From: an uncultured Pseudomonadota bacterium | Lineage (GTDB): Bacteria; Pseudomonadota; Alphaproteobacteria; RF32; CAG-239 | DNA: 18,409 nucleotides | Assembly: GCA_902796625.1 (NCBI GenBank) | Contig: CADBPX010000007.1 | Coordinates: 1-18,409 of the forward strand | Direction: 5' to 3' | In this document: positions 7,852-14,794 of the stretch, one piece after another | Numbering within the stretch: the stretch's first letter is position 1 | Layout: each line of letters opens with the position of its first letter | The notes under the pieces: model-generated | Told to the model about the DNA's origin: nothing | The model's input: the letters and a program-made list of their open reading frames with translations, nothing else | The model's database searches: none | Translations under genes and position numbers: made by a program

Positions 7852-8433
7852 TTATACCCGAGCCGGTTCGGCTGTTTCAAAATTTAAGAAACCCAAACAA
7901 GTTAAACAGTAACCGAACTGCTCCGTTATATTCAGATAATTATGGAACAACTGAAATTCACTGTGTTTTTCGACACCGCGGATTTCCAATTCGTGTCGCA
8001 GGGAACGATTGAGCCACATTTTAGCATGACCTTCGGCAATTTCATCATCGATATGCGTATCAAAATATTCAACATATTCTGCTGCCCAACCACCGATCAA
8101 CTCGCCATTTTTGTCTTTGCCCCAACAAATTCCGACACCGGTAGCAATGGCTTTATGATTATCGCGGTTTGCACCGTTTCCGGCCATAATAACTTCCAAA
8201 ACCGCACCGTGTTTAAATTGATTAACCACCTTATCGACCGGTACAATATTACCGTATACCTCTTTAGGTAAAACTGAAGTATAAGGTACAACGTTAAAAT
8301 TTTCGATTTTTGCCTCTAATAAAGCTGAATCATAACAAAAAGTTTCAAAAGGTTGCGGCGGAATACCTTCGTTGGCTTGTCCTTTTCCTTTCGTAATAAA
8401 AGCTAATGTCGGATAACGAACTCCGTAAGTCAT
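7852..8433 (-). CDS. aaxB: Pyruvoyl-dependent arginine decarboxylase (AaxB type)
   Basis: The 193-residue product matches the small pyruvoyl-dependent arginine decarboxylases. The self-cleavage region NFNVVPYTSVLPKEVYGN (45-62) has Thr52-Ser53 at the expected position: cleavage there would yield a beta chain of 52 residues and an alpha chain whose Ser53 becomes the pyruvoyl group. The VLEVIMAGNGANRD (78-91), ATGVGICWGKD (97-107) and LIGGWAAEYVEYFD (112-125) segments are also typical. Gly115 is retained; a G115R change is reported to inactivate the Chlamydia trachomatis L2 enzyme. The enzyme converts arginine to agmatine and CO2 in the cytoplasm, consuming a proton. AAGGAG lies 7 bases before the ATG. 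It is followed by the antiporter gene, the same order as Chlamydia aaxB-aaxC; no aaxA-like porin gene is in the window. Confidence 0.93.
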   Translation of the reverse strand: MTYGVRYPTLAFITKGKGQANEGIPPQPFETFCYDSALLEAKIENFNVVPYTSVLPKEVYGNIVPVDKVVNQFKHGAVLEVIMAGNGANRDNHKAIATGVGICWGKDKNGELIGGWAAEYVEYFDTHIDDEIAEGHAKMWLNRSLRHELEIRGVEKHSEFQLFHNYLNITEQFGYCLTCLGFLNFETAEPARV

Positions 8434-8543
8434 GTTTTTTCTCCTTAAAAATTAAAACCAAACATCGAAAGACATAATTATTCGGTAATATTTTTCAAGC
8501 TACTGTAACTGTTTTACGTTGTTTTTTTATTGATAAAAATCTA

Positions 8544-8572
8544 TTGACAATAACGTTTTTATCTTATATAAG
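8544..8572 (+). promoter_or_regulatory. Sigma-70 type promoter for the ffh-rpsP-rimM-trmD-rplS run
   Basis: TTGACA (8544-8549, perfect -35) and TATAAG (8567-8572, five of six matches to -10) are 17 bases apart. Transcription would start near 8579, giving a leader of roughly 115 bases before the ffh ATG. It lies in the 261-base region shared with the divergent aaxBC operon. No equally good promoter is seen for aaxBC on the other strand. Confidence 0.75.
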
Positions 8573-8591
8573 CAGTGATGAATTTGTGAAT

Positions 8592-8661
8592 TTTTTACCC
8601 GTAATGCCGTAAAAATTTACAACTCTGCGGAGTCCGTCAGTCAGCGATGTTTCGCCCACTG
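8592..8661 (+). promoter_or_regulatory. Structured 5' leader of ffh (three predicted hairpins)
   Basis: Three inverted repeats lie in the predicted ffh leader. They are TTTTTAC/GTAAAAA (8592-8598 with 8609-8615), ACTC/GAGT with a TGCG loop (8622-8633), and a longer one at 8638-8661 made of CAGT/ACTG, a 2x2 internal mismatch, and GCGA/TCGC closing a TGTT loop. The second half (about 8622-8669) is clearly GC-richer than its surroundings, as is often seen for structured RNA in AT-rich genomes. I do not recognise it as a known riboswitch, and the conserved SRP RNA core is absent. Confidence 0.4.
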
Positions 8662-8694
8662 GCGCCGGTAGTTTTATGTAGGAAAAGGAATAAA

Positions 8695-10074
8695 ATGTTT
8701 GAAAATTTAACAGAACGGCTTAGTCAGGCTTTTTCTAAAATCACCTCTCGCGGTGTTTTGAATGAAAAAGATATTGATACCGCTATGCGCGAAATTCGTG
8801 TTGCTCTGTTAGAAGCAGACGTTTCTCTTCCGGTTGTTAAAGAATTTATTGCCAAGGTTAAAGCCGAAGCATTGGGTGAAAAAGTTGTAAAGTCGGTTCA
8901 GCCGGGACAAATGGTCATTAAAATCGTCCATGATGAACTGGTTAAACTGCTGGGTGATACCTCGACGGAACTAAACTTTAATGCGCCGGCTCCGGTTTGT
9001 TTTTTACTGGTTGGTCTGCAAGGCTCCGGTAAAACGACAACTGCCGCTAAAATTGCCAAGAAATTGCAAAAAAATAAAAGAGTTTTATTGGCATCTCTTG
9101 ATGTTTATCGTCCGGCAGCCCAAGAACAACTGGCTCAACTCGGCGCCCAAATTGACGTTGATGTTTTACCGATTATTGCCAATCAAAAACCGCTTGACAT
9201 CACTAAAAGGGCTCTGGAGGCTGCTAAAAAAGGTGTCTATGACCTTTTAATTTTAGATACGGCCGGTCGCTTGCAAATTGACGATAATTTAATGGATGAA
9301 GTTATTGCGATAAAACAGCTGGCTCAGCCGGTTGAAACCCTTTTGGTTGCTGATGCTTTAATCGGACAAGAGGCTTGCAATGTTGCTAAAACTTTCAATG
9401 AAAAAGTCGGCATTACCGGACTGGTTTTAACCAGAATAGACGGTTCATCACGTGCCGGTGCCGCTTTATCAATGAAAATGGTAGCTGATGTTCCGATAAA
9501 GTTTATGGGCACAGGTGAAAAATTAGATGAAATTGAAGAATTTCATGCCGATCGCATTGCCGGTCGTATTTTAGGCCAAGGAGATGTTGTATCGTTGGTC
9601 GAAAAGGCGATTGAAAATGTTGATAAAGCCGAAGCCGAAGCTTTGGCCGGCAAAATGATGAAAGGTTCATTTGATTTAAATGATATGTTGAATCAAATGA
9701 AGCAAATGCAAAAATTGGGCAGCATGGGAAGCATTATCGGTATGATTCCCGGACTATCCAAATTTAAATCTCAGATTGAAGATTCCGGCATAGGCGACAG
9801 TCTGATGAAGCGACAGGAAGCGATTATTCTGGCTATGACCAAGCAAGAAAGATCTCATCCGGATATTATTAAAGCTTCTCGCAAAAGAAGAATTGCGCAA
9901 GGTGCCGGCGTTGCGGTTCATGATGTTAACATGTTGCTTAAATCATATGAGCAAATGTCAACAATAATGAAAAAAATGGGGCGCCTCGGCGGTTTAACGT
10001 CGATGGCAAAATTGTTAAAAAATAATCCGTTTGGCCGTATGCCGGGCGGAATGAAAAACAAATTTCCGTTTTAG
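8695..10074 (+). CDS. ffh: Signal recognition particle protein Ffh
   Basis: From the ATG at 8695 the product is 459 residues. It has the N domain (1-95), the GTPase G domain with P-loop GLQGSGKT (107-114), DVYRPAAQEQL (136-146), DTAGR (188-192), TRID (246-249) and GEKLDEIEEFHADRIAGRILG (274-294), and a methionine-rich M domain (325-459) with SRKRRIAQGAG (395-405) for SRP RNA contact. Ffh binds 4.5S RNA and signal sequences of membrane proteins and hands ribosomes to FtsY. An in-frame ATG at 8647 would add 16 residues but lacks a ribosome site and lies in the structured leader; the AGGAAAAGGA just before 8695 decides the start. It heads the rpsP-rimM-trmD-rplS run. Confidence 0.97.
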   Translation: MFENLTERLSQAFSKITSRGVLNEKDIDTAMREIRVALLEADVSLPVVKEFIAKVKAEALGEKVVKSVQPGQMVIKIVHDELVKLLGDTSTELNFNAPAPVCFLLVGLQGSGKTTTAAKIAKKLQKNKRVLLASLDVYRPAAQEQLAQLGAQIDVDVLPIIANQKPLDITKRALEAAKKGVYDLLILDTAGRLQIDDNLMDEVIAIKQLAQPVETLLVADALIGQEACNVAKTFNEKVGITGLVLTRIDGSSRAGAALSMKMVADVPIKFMGTGEKLDEIEEFHADRIAGRILGQGDVVSLVEKAIENVDKAEAEALAGKMMKGSFDLNDMLNQMKQMQKLGSMGSIIGMIPGLSKFKSQIEDSGIGDSLMKRQEAIILAMTKQERSHPDIIKASRKRRIAQGAGVAVHDVNMLLKSYEQMSTIMKKMGRLGGLTSMAKLLKNNPFGRMPGGMKNKFPF

Positions 10075-10109
10075 GAAATAAAGCTAAATTAAAGAAAGGA
10101 AAAAAGAAA

Positions 10110-10487
10110 ATGGCAGTACGTATCAGACTATCTCGCGGTGGTTCCAAAAAGCGTCCTTATTATCATATTGTGGCAGCAGATCAAAGAGCTCCTCGCGATG
10201 GTAGATATATTGAAAAATTAGGTGCATACAATCCTTTATTGCCGCAAGACAATGAAAAAAGAATTGTAGTAGATCAGGAAAAAGTTGCCGCTTGGCTGGC
10301 CAAAGGTGCACAACCGACCGAAAGATTGCAAAAGATTTTTGCTAATTTAGGTTTGTGTGCGGCTCCAAAGGCAGTTGAACGCCCGAAGAAATCTGCACCG
10401 AAAGCGAAAGCTGTTGAAAGAATGAAAGCTAAGGAAGCTAAAGCTGCCGAAGCTGCTGCGGAAAATACCGAAGCTTCTGCTGAATAG
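10110..10487 (+). CDS. rpsP: 30S ribosomal protein S16
   Basis: Residues 1 to about 83 are a full S16 (MAVRIRLSRGGSKKRPYYHI, then RAPRDGRYIEKLGAYNPL). A further 42 or so residues form a low-complexity tail rich in Ala, Lys and Glu, ending AENTEASAE, as seen in other alphaproteobacterial S16 proteins; total length is 125 against about 82 in E. coli. S16 is an assembly protein of the 30S body. AAAGGAAAAAAGAAA precedes the ATG, 35 bases after ffh, with no terminator between, so it is probably co-transcribed with ffh. Confidence 0.97.
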   Translation: MAVRIRLSRGGSKKRPYYHIVAADQRAPRDGRYIEKLGAYNPLLPQDNEKRIVVDQEKVAAWLAKGAQPTERLQKIFANLGLCAAPKAVERPKKSAPKAKAVERMKAKEAKAAEAAAENTEASAE

Positions 10488-10542
10488 TTTTCAGTAACGT
10501 AAGAATTAAGCAGTTATTTTGAGTCTGGAAAGAGAGCTTAGA

Positions 10543-11064
10543 ATGAATAAAAAAATCTGCATCGGAAAAATAGTTGCCGCACACGGAATTCGCGGAGAAG
10601 TTAAGGTTCGTAGTTATACGGCAAATCCGCTGAATATTGATCACTACGGCGATGTTGAAGATGCAACCGGATTACATCATTTTAAGCTAAAATCCAAAGG
10701 CATGGCCTCAACGAATGTCCGTGTCAAAATAGAGGGTATTGATGATCGCAATGCGGCTGAAGCATTGATCGGAACTGAGCTTTATGTTGACCGTGATACT
10801 TTTCCGGAACTGGCCGAAGACGAATATTATCAGGCTGATTTAGTCGGGTTGAATGTATGTTTACATACACCGGATAATGCTATCGGTAAAGTTGTCGGAA
10901 TGTACAACTTTGGCGCCGGTGACATTATTGAAATCCGCTTAAACCAGCAGAAACAAACCGAAATGTTGCCGTTTACACAAGCATATGTTCCAACAGTTAA
11001 TGTTGCAGAAGGATATATTATTGTCAGCTCGGCTTCTATGGTTTTTGCTGATGAAAAGGAATAA
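10543..11064 (+). CDS. rimM: Ribosome maturation factor RimM
   Basis: The 173-residue product has the RimM N-terminal barrel motif IGKIVAAHGIRGEVKV (7-22), the NAAEALIGTELYV segment (70-82) and the PRC-barrel start EDEYYQADLVGL (92-103) followed by GAGDIIEI (124-131). RimM binds S19 and promotes maturation of the 30S head. The ATG at 10543 is preferred to an in-frame TTG at 10519, because GGAAAGAGAG sits just upstream of the ATG and the RimM core begins right after it. It is 55 bases after rpsP and 2 bases before trmD, the standard order. Confidence 0.95.
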   Translation: MNKKICIGKIVAAHGIRGEVKVRSYTANPLNIDHYGDVEDATGLHHFKLKSKGMASTNVRVKIEGIDDRNAAEALIGTELYVDRDTFPELAEDEYYQADLVGLNVCLHTPDNAIGKVVGMYNFGAGDIIEIRLNQQKQTEMLPFTQAYVPTVNVAEGYIIVSSASMVFADEKE

Positions 11065-11066
11065 AA

Positions 11067-11756
11067 ATGGTTTTCAAGGCCAAAATCTTAACCATTTTTC
11101 CGGAAATATTCCCAGGTTTTTTGGGATACTCGCTTACCGGAAAAGCCTTAAAAGAAGGAATATGGTCTTTAGAAACGATAAACATTCGTGATTATGCCTT
11201 TGATAAACATGGTTCGGTTGATGACACACCTTGCGGCGGCGGTGCCGGAATGATTATGCGTCCGGATGTTTTGGGGAATGCGATTGATCATTGCGCTGCC
11301 AATCAAAAGATCATTTATATGAGTCCGAAAGGTCGTCCGTTAACTCAAGCAAAAGTCAAAGAACTCAGTCAATTACCTGAGCTGACAGTTATTTGCGGCC
11401 GCTTTGAAGGAATTGATGAGCGCGTGCTGGAAGAATATAACATCGAAGAAATCAGCATTGGTGATTATGTTCTGACCGGAGGCGAACAAGCCGCCATGAT
11501 TATGCTTGATGCCATTATCAGATTACTTCCGGGCGTATTGGGAAATTCCGCATCGACCCAAAACGAAAGTTTTGAAGACAATTTGCTTGAATATCCGCAA
11601 TATACCCGTCCGATTGAATGGAAAAACCGCAAAGTTCCGGAAATTTTACTAAGTGGTCACCATGAAAATATTGCCAAATGGCAAAAAGAACAGGCTCTTC
11701 AAATAACCAAAGAACGACGACCGGATTTATTGGAAAAAACTCTTGATTCTAAATAG
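11067..11756 (+). CDS. trmD: tRNA (guanine-N1)-methyltransferase TrmD
   Basis: The 229-residue product is a complete SPOUT-class TrmD. Motifs in order are LTIFPEIFPGF (8-18), DDTPCGGGAGMIMRPD (52-67), YMSPKGRPL (84-92), CGRFEGIDERV (110-120) and the knot region ISIGDYVLTGGEQAAM (129-144), then the C-terminal LEYPQYTRP and LLSGHH segments. It methylates N1 of G37 in tRNAs with G36 using S-adenosylmethionine, which prevents +1 frameshifting. It starts 2 bases after rimM; AAAAGGA at the rimM end serves as the ribosome site. Confidence 0.98.
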   Translation: MVFKAKILTIFPEIFPGFLGYSLTGKALKEGIWSLETINIRDYAFDKHGSVDDTPCGGGAGMIMRPDVLGNAIDHCAANQKIIYMSPKGRPLTQAKVKELSQLPELTVICGRFEGIDERVLEEYNIEEISIGDYVLTGGEQAAMIMLDAIIRLLPGVLGNSASTQNESFEDNLLEYPQYTRPIEWKNRKVPEILLSGHHENIAKWQKEQALQITKERRPDLLEKTLDSK

Positions 11757-11799
11757 ATTCTGGTGTATAGAATAACAAATTGTTGAAAAGGTAAAAAAA

Positions 11800-12198
11800 A
11801 TGAACATTATTGAAAATATTGAAAAAGAGCAAATGGAAAAGCTCATGGAAGGCAAGAATATGCCGATTTTCAAACCGGGTGATACTTTGCGCGTCCATAC
11901 CAAAGTAAAGGAAGGCGACAGAGAGCGTATCCAAGTTTATGAAGGCGTATGCATTGCACGTAAGAATGACGGTTTAAACTCTTCTTTCACGGTTAGAAAA
12001 ATTTCTTTCGGTGAAGGTGTTGAACGTGTTTTCCCGTTGTATTCGCCAAATGTAGCAAAAATTGAAGTATCGCGCGTTGGTAAAGTACGTCGGGCTAAGT
12101 TATACTTCTTAAGAGCATTACGCGGTCGTTCGGCTCGTATTGCTGACGATTTGTCCGTATCGGTTAAAGATGTTAACAACGCTAATGTAAAGAAGTAA
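11800..12198 (+). CDS. rplS: 50S ribosomal protein L19
   Basis: The 132-residue product is a full-length L19: FKPGDTLRVHTKVKEGDRER (24-43), QVYEGVCIARKN, SFTVRKISFGEGVERVFPLYSP, and the basic KVRRAKLYFLRALRGRSARI segment. L19 sits at the 30S-50S interface. An AAAAGG ribosome site precedes the ATG, 43 bases after trmD. A 5-base-pair inverted repeat (ATTCT/AGAAT at about 11757-11773) in the gap is too weak to call. It is the last gene of the run and is followed by a strong hairpin. Confidence 0.98.
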   Translation: MNIIENIEKEQMEKLMEGKNMPIFKPGDTLRVHTKVKEGDRERIQVYEGVCIARKNDGLNSSFTVRKISFGEGVERVFPLYSPNVAKIEVSRVGKVRRAKLYFLRALRGRSARIADDLSVSVKDVNNANVKK

Positions 12199-12215
12199 AT
12201 TTAAGCATTTACAAA

Positions 12216-12250
12216 AAAAGAGGAAGCTGTTTAACACAGTTTCCTCTTTT
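12216..12250. terminator. Bidirectional terminator between convergent rplS and ftsB
   Basis: A 15-base-pair stem with one G-U pair (AAAAGAGGAAGCTGT with ACAGTTTCCTCTTTT, loop TTAAC) lies 17 bases after the rplS stop. On the plus strand it ends in TTTT, and on the minus strand in TTTTTTTGT, so it can stop transcription from both sides. A weaker A/T-rich hairpin (about 12284-12304) with a minus-strand T-run lies between it and the ftsB stop. Confidence 0.85.
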
Positions 12251-12330
12251 GATTATAAAGGATTTTATCAAAAACAAAAAAAGCATCGAAAAAAATTCTC
12301 GACACCTCAGCAAACATCTGCACTTAACAG

Positions 12331-12666
12331 TTAATTTACAACTTCTTCTGAACCGTCATCATCAATGATTATAAATTCATCATCGGCAATAACATTCAAA
12401 ACCGCCCGAGCCCGCTCATCAAGCAAATCCAAATCCAAACTGGTGGGCGACAAAAGTTTAACTTTTTGCTCTAATTCCTCACGTTGGCGGTCATAATTGG
12501 CGCTGATCTCTTCTGCTTCAACGACCTTGTTTTGCAAATACATATACTTCAATAACCCGCGGTCACCGCGTACGGCAAAATAGGTAAAATAACAGAACAA
12601 AAACATTAGCAAAACGATAAAGCCGGAACTTTTGCTTTTTGCGATAATGTAAGACCAGATTCCCAT
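12331..12666 (-). CDS. ftsB: FtsB/DivIC family septum formation protein
   Basis: The 111-residue product has a short cytoplasmic N-terminus, one membrane segment (about 15-32), then RGDRGLLKYMYLQNKV leading into a coiled coil (about 42-72), and the SLDLDLLDERARAVLNV segment (77-93) that fits the C-terminal FtsB/DivIC motif. The tail is very acidic (DDEFIIIDDDGSEEVVN). FtsB forms a complex with FtsQ and FtsL that activates septal wall synthesis. In many alphaproteobacteria it lies near eno or pdhA; here it follows lolD by 89 bases, with a weak terminator-like T-rich repeat between. The ribosome site (AAAGGG, about 15 bases upstream) is weak. Confidence 0.85.
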   Translation of the reverse strand: MGIWSYIIAKSKSSGFIVLLMFLFCYFTYFAVRGDRGLLKYMYLQNKVVEAEEISANYDRQREELEQKVKLLSPTSLDLDLLDERARAVLNVIADDEFIIIDDDGSEEVVN

Positions 12667-12732
12667 ATTTGTTCTGCAACCCTTTAATCAATTAAATTTT
12701 GAACTACTTCGTTATTCGACCATATTTTTATT

Positions 12733-12759
12733 AAAAAAAAGTTAGAAAAAAGTCCCTAA
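12733..12759 (-). terminator. Weak possible terminator after lolD
   Basis: On the minus strand the lolD stop region forms TTAGGGA/TTTCTAA (two G-U pairs, loop CTTT) followed by C and eight T. The stem is AT/GU-rich and weak, but the T-run is good. It could partly separate lolD from ftsB. Confidence 0.3.
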
Positions 12760-13481
12760 TAAAAATTTTCTACCCGATTAGCCAATTTAGACGCGCGCAA
12801 ATCAATAAGTTTTCCCTCGCGCAAGGTTACTTCCCGATCCATTTTATGAGCTAACTCAATATTATGAGTAGCAACCAATGCTGACAAACCGGTCTCTTTC
12901 ATAACTTCCAAAAGAATTAAAAAGACATTATCCGCCGTATTCGGGTCCAAATTACCGGTCGGCTCATCGGCCAACAAAATCTTCGGCGTATTGGCCAAAG
13001 CACGAGCAATTGCCACACGTTGCTGTTCTCCGCCGGATAACTCTGCAGGTCGGTGATACATTCTCTCTCCCAGCCCGAGGCGTTGTAAAAGCCACTTAGC
13101 TTTTTCCTGAGCATCTTTAACTTTGGCTCCGGCAATCATCTGCGGCAACAAAACATTTTCCAGCGCATCAAAATCCGGCAACAAATTGTGATATTGATAA
13201 ACAAACCCCAAATAATCACGCCGCATAGCCGTACGAACATTATCATTTCCGCTGGAACAAAGTTGACCATCTAAATACACTTCACCGTCTGTCGGTTTTT
13301 CCAACAATCCGGCAATTTGTAAAAGTGTTGACTTTCCTGAACCGGAAGGACCGATTAATGCCACAATTTCTTTGGGCTTAATGGTTAAGTTAACATTTTT
13401 CAAAACCTCTAAATAATTACCGCCCTGCACAAAGGTTTTGTTAATATTTTTCAAAACGAGCGTTGCATTATTTTTATTCAT
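12756..13481 (-). CDS. lolD: LolD, ATPase of the lipoprotein-releasing ABC transporter
   Basis: From the ATG at 13481 the product is 241 residues. It has Walker A GPSGSGKST (44-52), the Q-loop VYQYHNLLPDF (94-104), the signature LSGGEQQRVAIARAL (148-162), Walker B ILLADEPTGNLD (168-179) and the H-loop ATHN with His206. LolD powers extraction of outer-membrane lipoproteins from the inner membrane onto LolA. A longer frame from 13517 is rejected: the GGAGG at 13491-13495 sits 9 bases before the ATG. The start overlaps the end of the permease gene by 8 bases, a typical lolC/E-lolD arrangement. General MacB-type ABC exporters share these motifs, but the partner permease fixes the role. Confidence 0.95.
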   Translation of the reverse strand: MNKNNATLVLKNINKTFVQGGNYLEVLKNVNLTIKPKEIVALIGPSGSGKSTLLQIAGLLEKPTDGEVYLDGQLCSSGNDNVRTAMRRDYLGFVYQYHNLLPDFDALENVLLPQMIAGAKVKDAQEKAKWLLQRLGLGERMYHRPAELSGGEQQRVAIARALANTPKILLADEPTGNLDPNTADNVFLILLEVMKETGLSALVATHNIELAHKMDREVTLREGKLIDLRASKLANRVENFY

Positions 13482-14718
13482 AGCGTAAAGCCTCCGCCGG
13501 ATCAAATTTTGAAGCACGATATGCCGGATAAATGGTTGCTAAAAATGACAATATCAGCGTAATTACTACCACCATTACAACTTCTAAACTATCGACCTTA
13601 GCCGGCAGTTGCGACAAGAAATAAATTTCAGAAGAAAACAATTCGCGACCGGAAATATGTTGTAAAAACTGACGAATATTCTCAATATTATAGCAAAACA
13701 ATAACCCCAACGCAACACCGATTGCCGTGCCGACAATTCCGATAAACGCTCCGTCCATAAAGAAAATACGCATAATCATTCCGCGTGTTGCTCCCATTGT
13801 CCGTAAAACTGCCACGTCACGACTTTTATCTTTAACCAACATAATCAAGCCGGTTATAATATTAAACGCGGCGACCAAAATAATCAGGGTTAAAATCAAA
13901 AACATAACGTTGCGTTCAACGTCTATGGCGTTAAAAAAGGCCGAATTTGATTGTTTCCAATCATAGACATAGGCATCTAAACTTACGCTTTTTTCTATTA
14001 CTGAGCGCATATGCGGCAAATCTTTTTCCTCTGTTAGCGTCACATCAATTATAGAAACGGCATCTTTCAATCCAAAATATTTCTGCGCGGCTTCCAACGG
14101 CATAAAAATATAATTGGCATCATATTCGAACATTCCCATATTAAATGTTCCGACAACCTGATAGTTTTTCATCCTCGGAACCGTACCAAAAGCGGTTATT
14201 TTTCCGTTAGGAGAAATCAGCGTAATTTCATCGCCGATATACACACCGAGCTTTTTAGCCAATTTATCACCGAGAACCACCACATCATCGGTAAACTCTT
14301 CTATATCCATATGCGCAAAACCGTCGCGCATAACCTTCTTTTTTAAAATATCTTCTTTACGAATACCGCGCACCATTGCCCCTTCGGCCGAACGTCCTGA
14401 AGATGCCAGCAGCTGTTTCTCAATGATTGGCATAGCCATTTTAATACCGGAAATATTTTCTAAATCCTGCGTTGCCTGCTTATAGTTATTAAACGGAAAT
14501 CCGGCCGAAGCCACAATGGAAATATGTCCGTTTATCCCTAAAATACGATTCAATAATTCTGCTTTAAAGCCGTTCATTACGGACATAACAATGATCAGCG
14601 TTGCTACTCCGAGAGCAATACCGGTAAAAGCAAATCCGGTAATTACTGAAATGAATCCTTCCTTACGTTTAGCCCGCAAATAACGCCAGGCTGTCATTCT
14701 TTCAAATTTTGCAAACAA
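13474..14718 (-). CDS. lolC: Lipoprotein-releasing ABC transporter permease, LolC/LolE (LolF-like)
   Basis: The 414-residue product begins MFAKFERMTAWRYLRAKRKEGF and continues into a first membrane segment (about 25-47, ending VMSVMNGF), a large periplasmic domain, and three further membrane segments near 268-290, 318-340 and 374-398. This is the LolC/E fold. There is only one permease gene beside lolD, so the transporter may use two copies of the same subunit (LolF-like) rather than a LolC-LolE pair, unless a second gene lies elsewhere. The start is a TTG at 14718: AGGAG lies just upstream with good spacing, and the FERM-WRYLR sequence is conserved from the very N-terminus in homologues as I recall them. 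The ATG at 14697 would remove it. Confidence 0.92.
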   Translation of the reverse strand: MFAKFERMTAWRYLRAKRKEGFISVITGFAFTGIALGVATLIIVMSVMNGFKAELLNRILGINGHISIVASAGFPFNNYKQATQDLENISGIKMAMPIIEKQLLASSGRSAEGAMVRGIRKEDILKKKVMRDGFAHMDIEEFTDDVVVLGDKLAKKLGVYIGDEITLISPNGKITAFGTVPRMKNYQVVGTFNMGMFEYDANYIFMPLEAAQKYFGLKDAVSIIDVTLTEEKDLPHMRSVIEKSVSLDAYVYDWKQSNSAFFNAIDVERNVMFLILTLIILVAAFNIITGLIMLVKDKSRDVAVLRTMGATRGMIMRIFFMDGAFIGIVGTAIGVALGLLFCYNIENIRQFLQHISGRELFSSEIYFLSQLPAKVDSLEVVMVVVITLILSFLATIYPAYRASKFDPAEALRYE

Positions 14719-14723
14719 ATTTT

Positions 14724-14730
14724 CTCTCCT
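14724..14730 (-). promoter_or_regulatory. Ribosome binding site deciding the TTG start of the Lol permease
   Basis: The reverse strand reads AGGAGAG here, 5 bases before the TTG at 14718 (AGGAG core 7 bases away). No comparable site precedes the next ATG (14697), supporting TTG initiation. Confidence 0.65.
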
Positions 14731-14738
14731 GCTACTTG

Positions 14739-14767
14739 AACATACAGAAATTATCGTTTTTTTGCAA
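14739..14767 (-). promoter_or_regulatory. Possible promoter for lolC-lolD
   Basis: On the minus strand TTGCAA (14762-14767) and TATGTT (14739-14744) are 17 bases apart, each with four of six consensus matches. It lies in the 76-base gap between the DUF3137 gene and the Lol permease, about 20 bases before the TTG start. This is modest evidence only. Confidence 0.25.
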
Positions 14768-14794
14768 CCGGCGCCAAATACATATACACAGCAC

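Noticed and set aside
6313..8433. Glutamate decarboxylase/GadC-type acid resistance
   Set aside because: The enzyme is a small pyruvoyl-type protein with the arginine decarboxylase cleavage motif, not a PLP enzyme, and the antiporter has the ArcD/AdiC TM6 motif.
8647..8694. N-terminal extension of ffh from an upstream ATG
   Set aside because: It adds 16 residues absent from the usual Ffh start, has no ribosome site, and lies in the hairpin-rich leader; the ATG at 8695 has AGGAAAAGGA just upstream.
10519..10542. Longer rimM from a TTG
   Set aside because: The RimM core starts right after the ATG at 10543, and the GGAAAGAGAG ribosome site lies between the TTG and that ATG.
13482..13517. Longer lolD inside the Lol permease gene
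   Set aside because: GGAGG at 13491-13495 is placed for the ATG at 13481, and the extra residues do not look like an ABC ATPase N-terminus.
8661..14775. Shared 9-mer GGCGCCGGT at 8661-8669 (plus) and 14767-14775 (minus), both in leaders
   Set aside because: It is too short, and flanking bases differ; GGCGCC is a palindrome and CCGG words are common in this sequence, so chance is sufficient.
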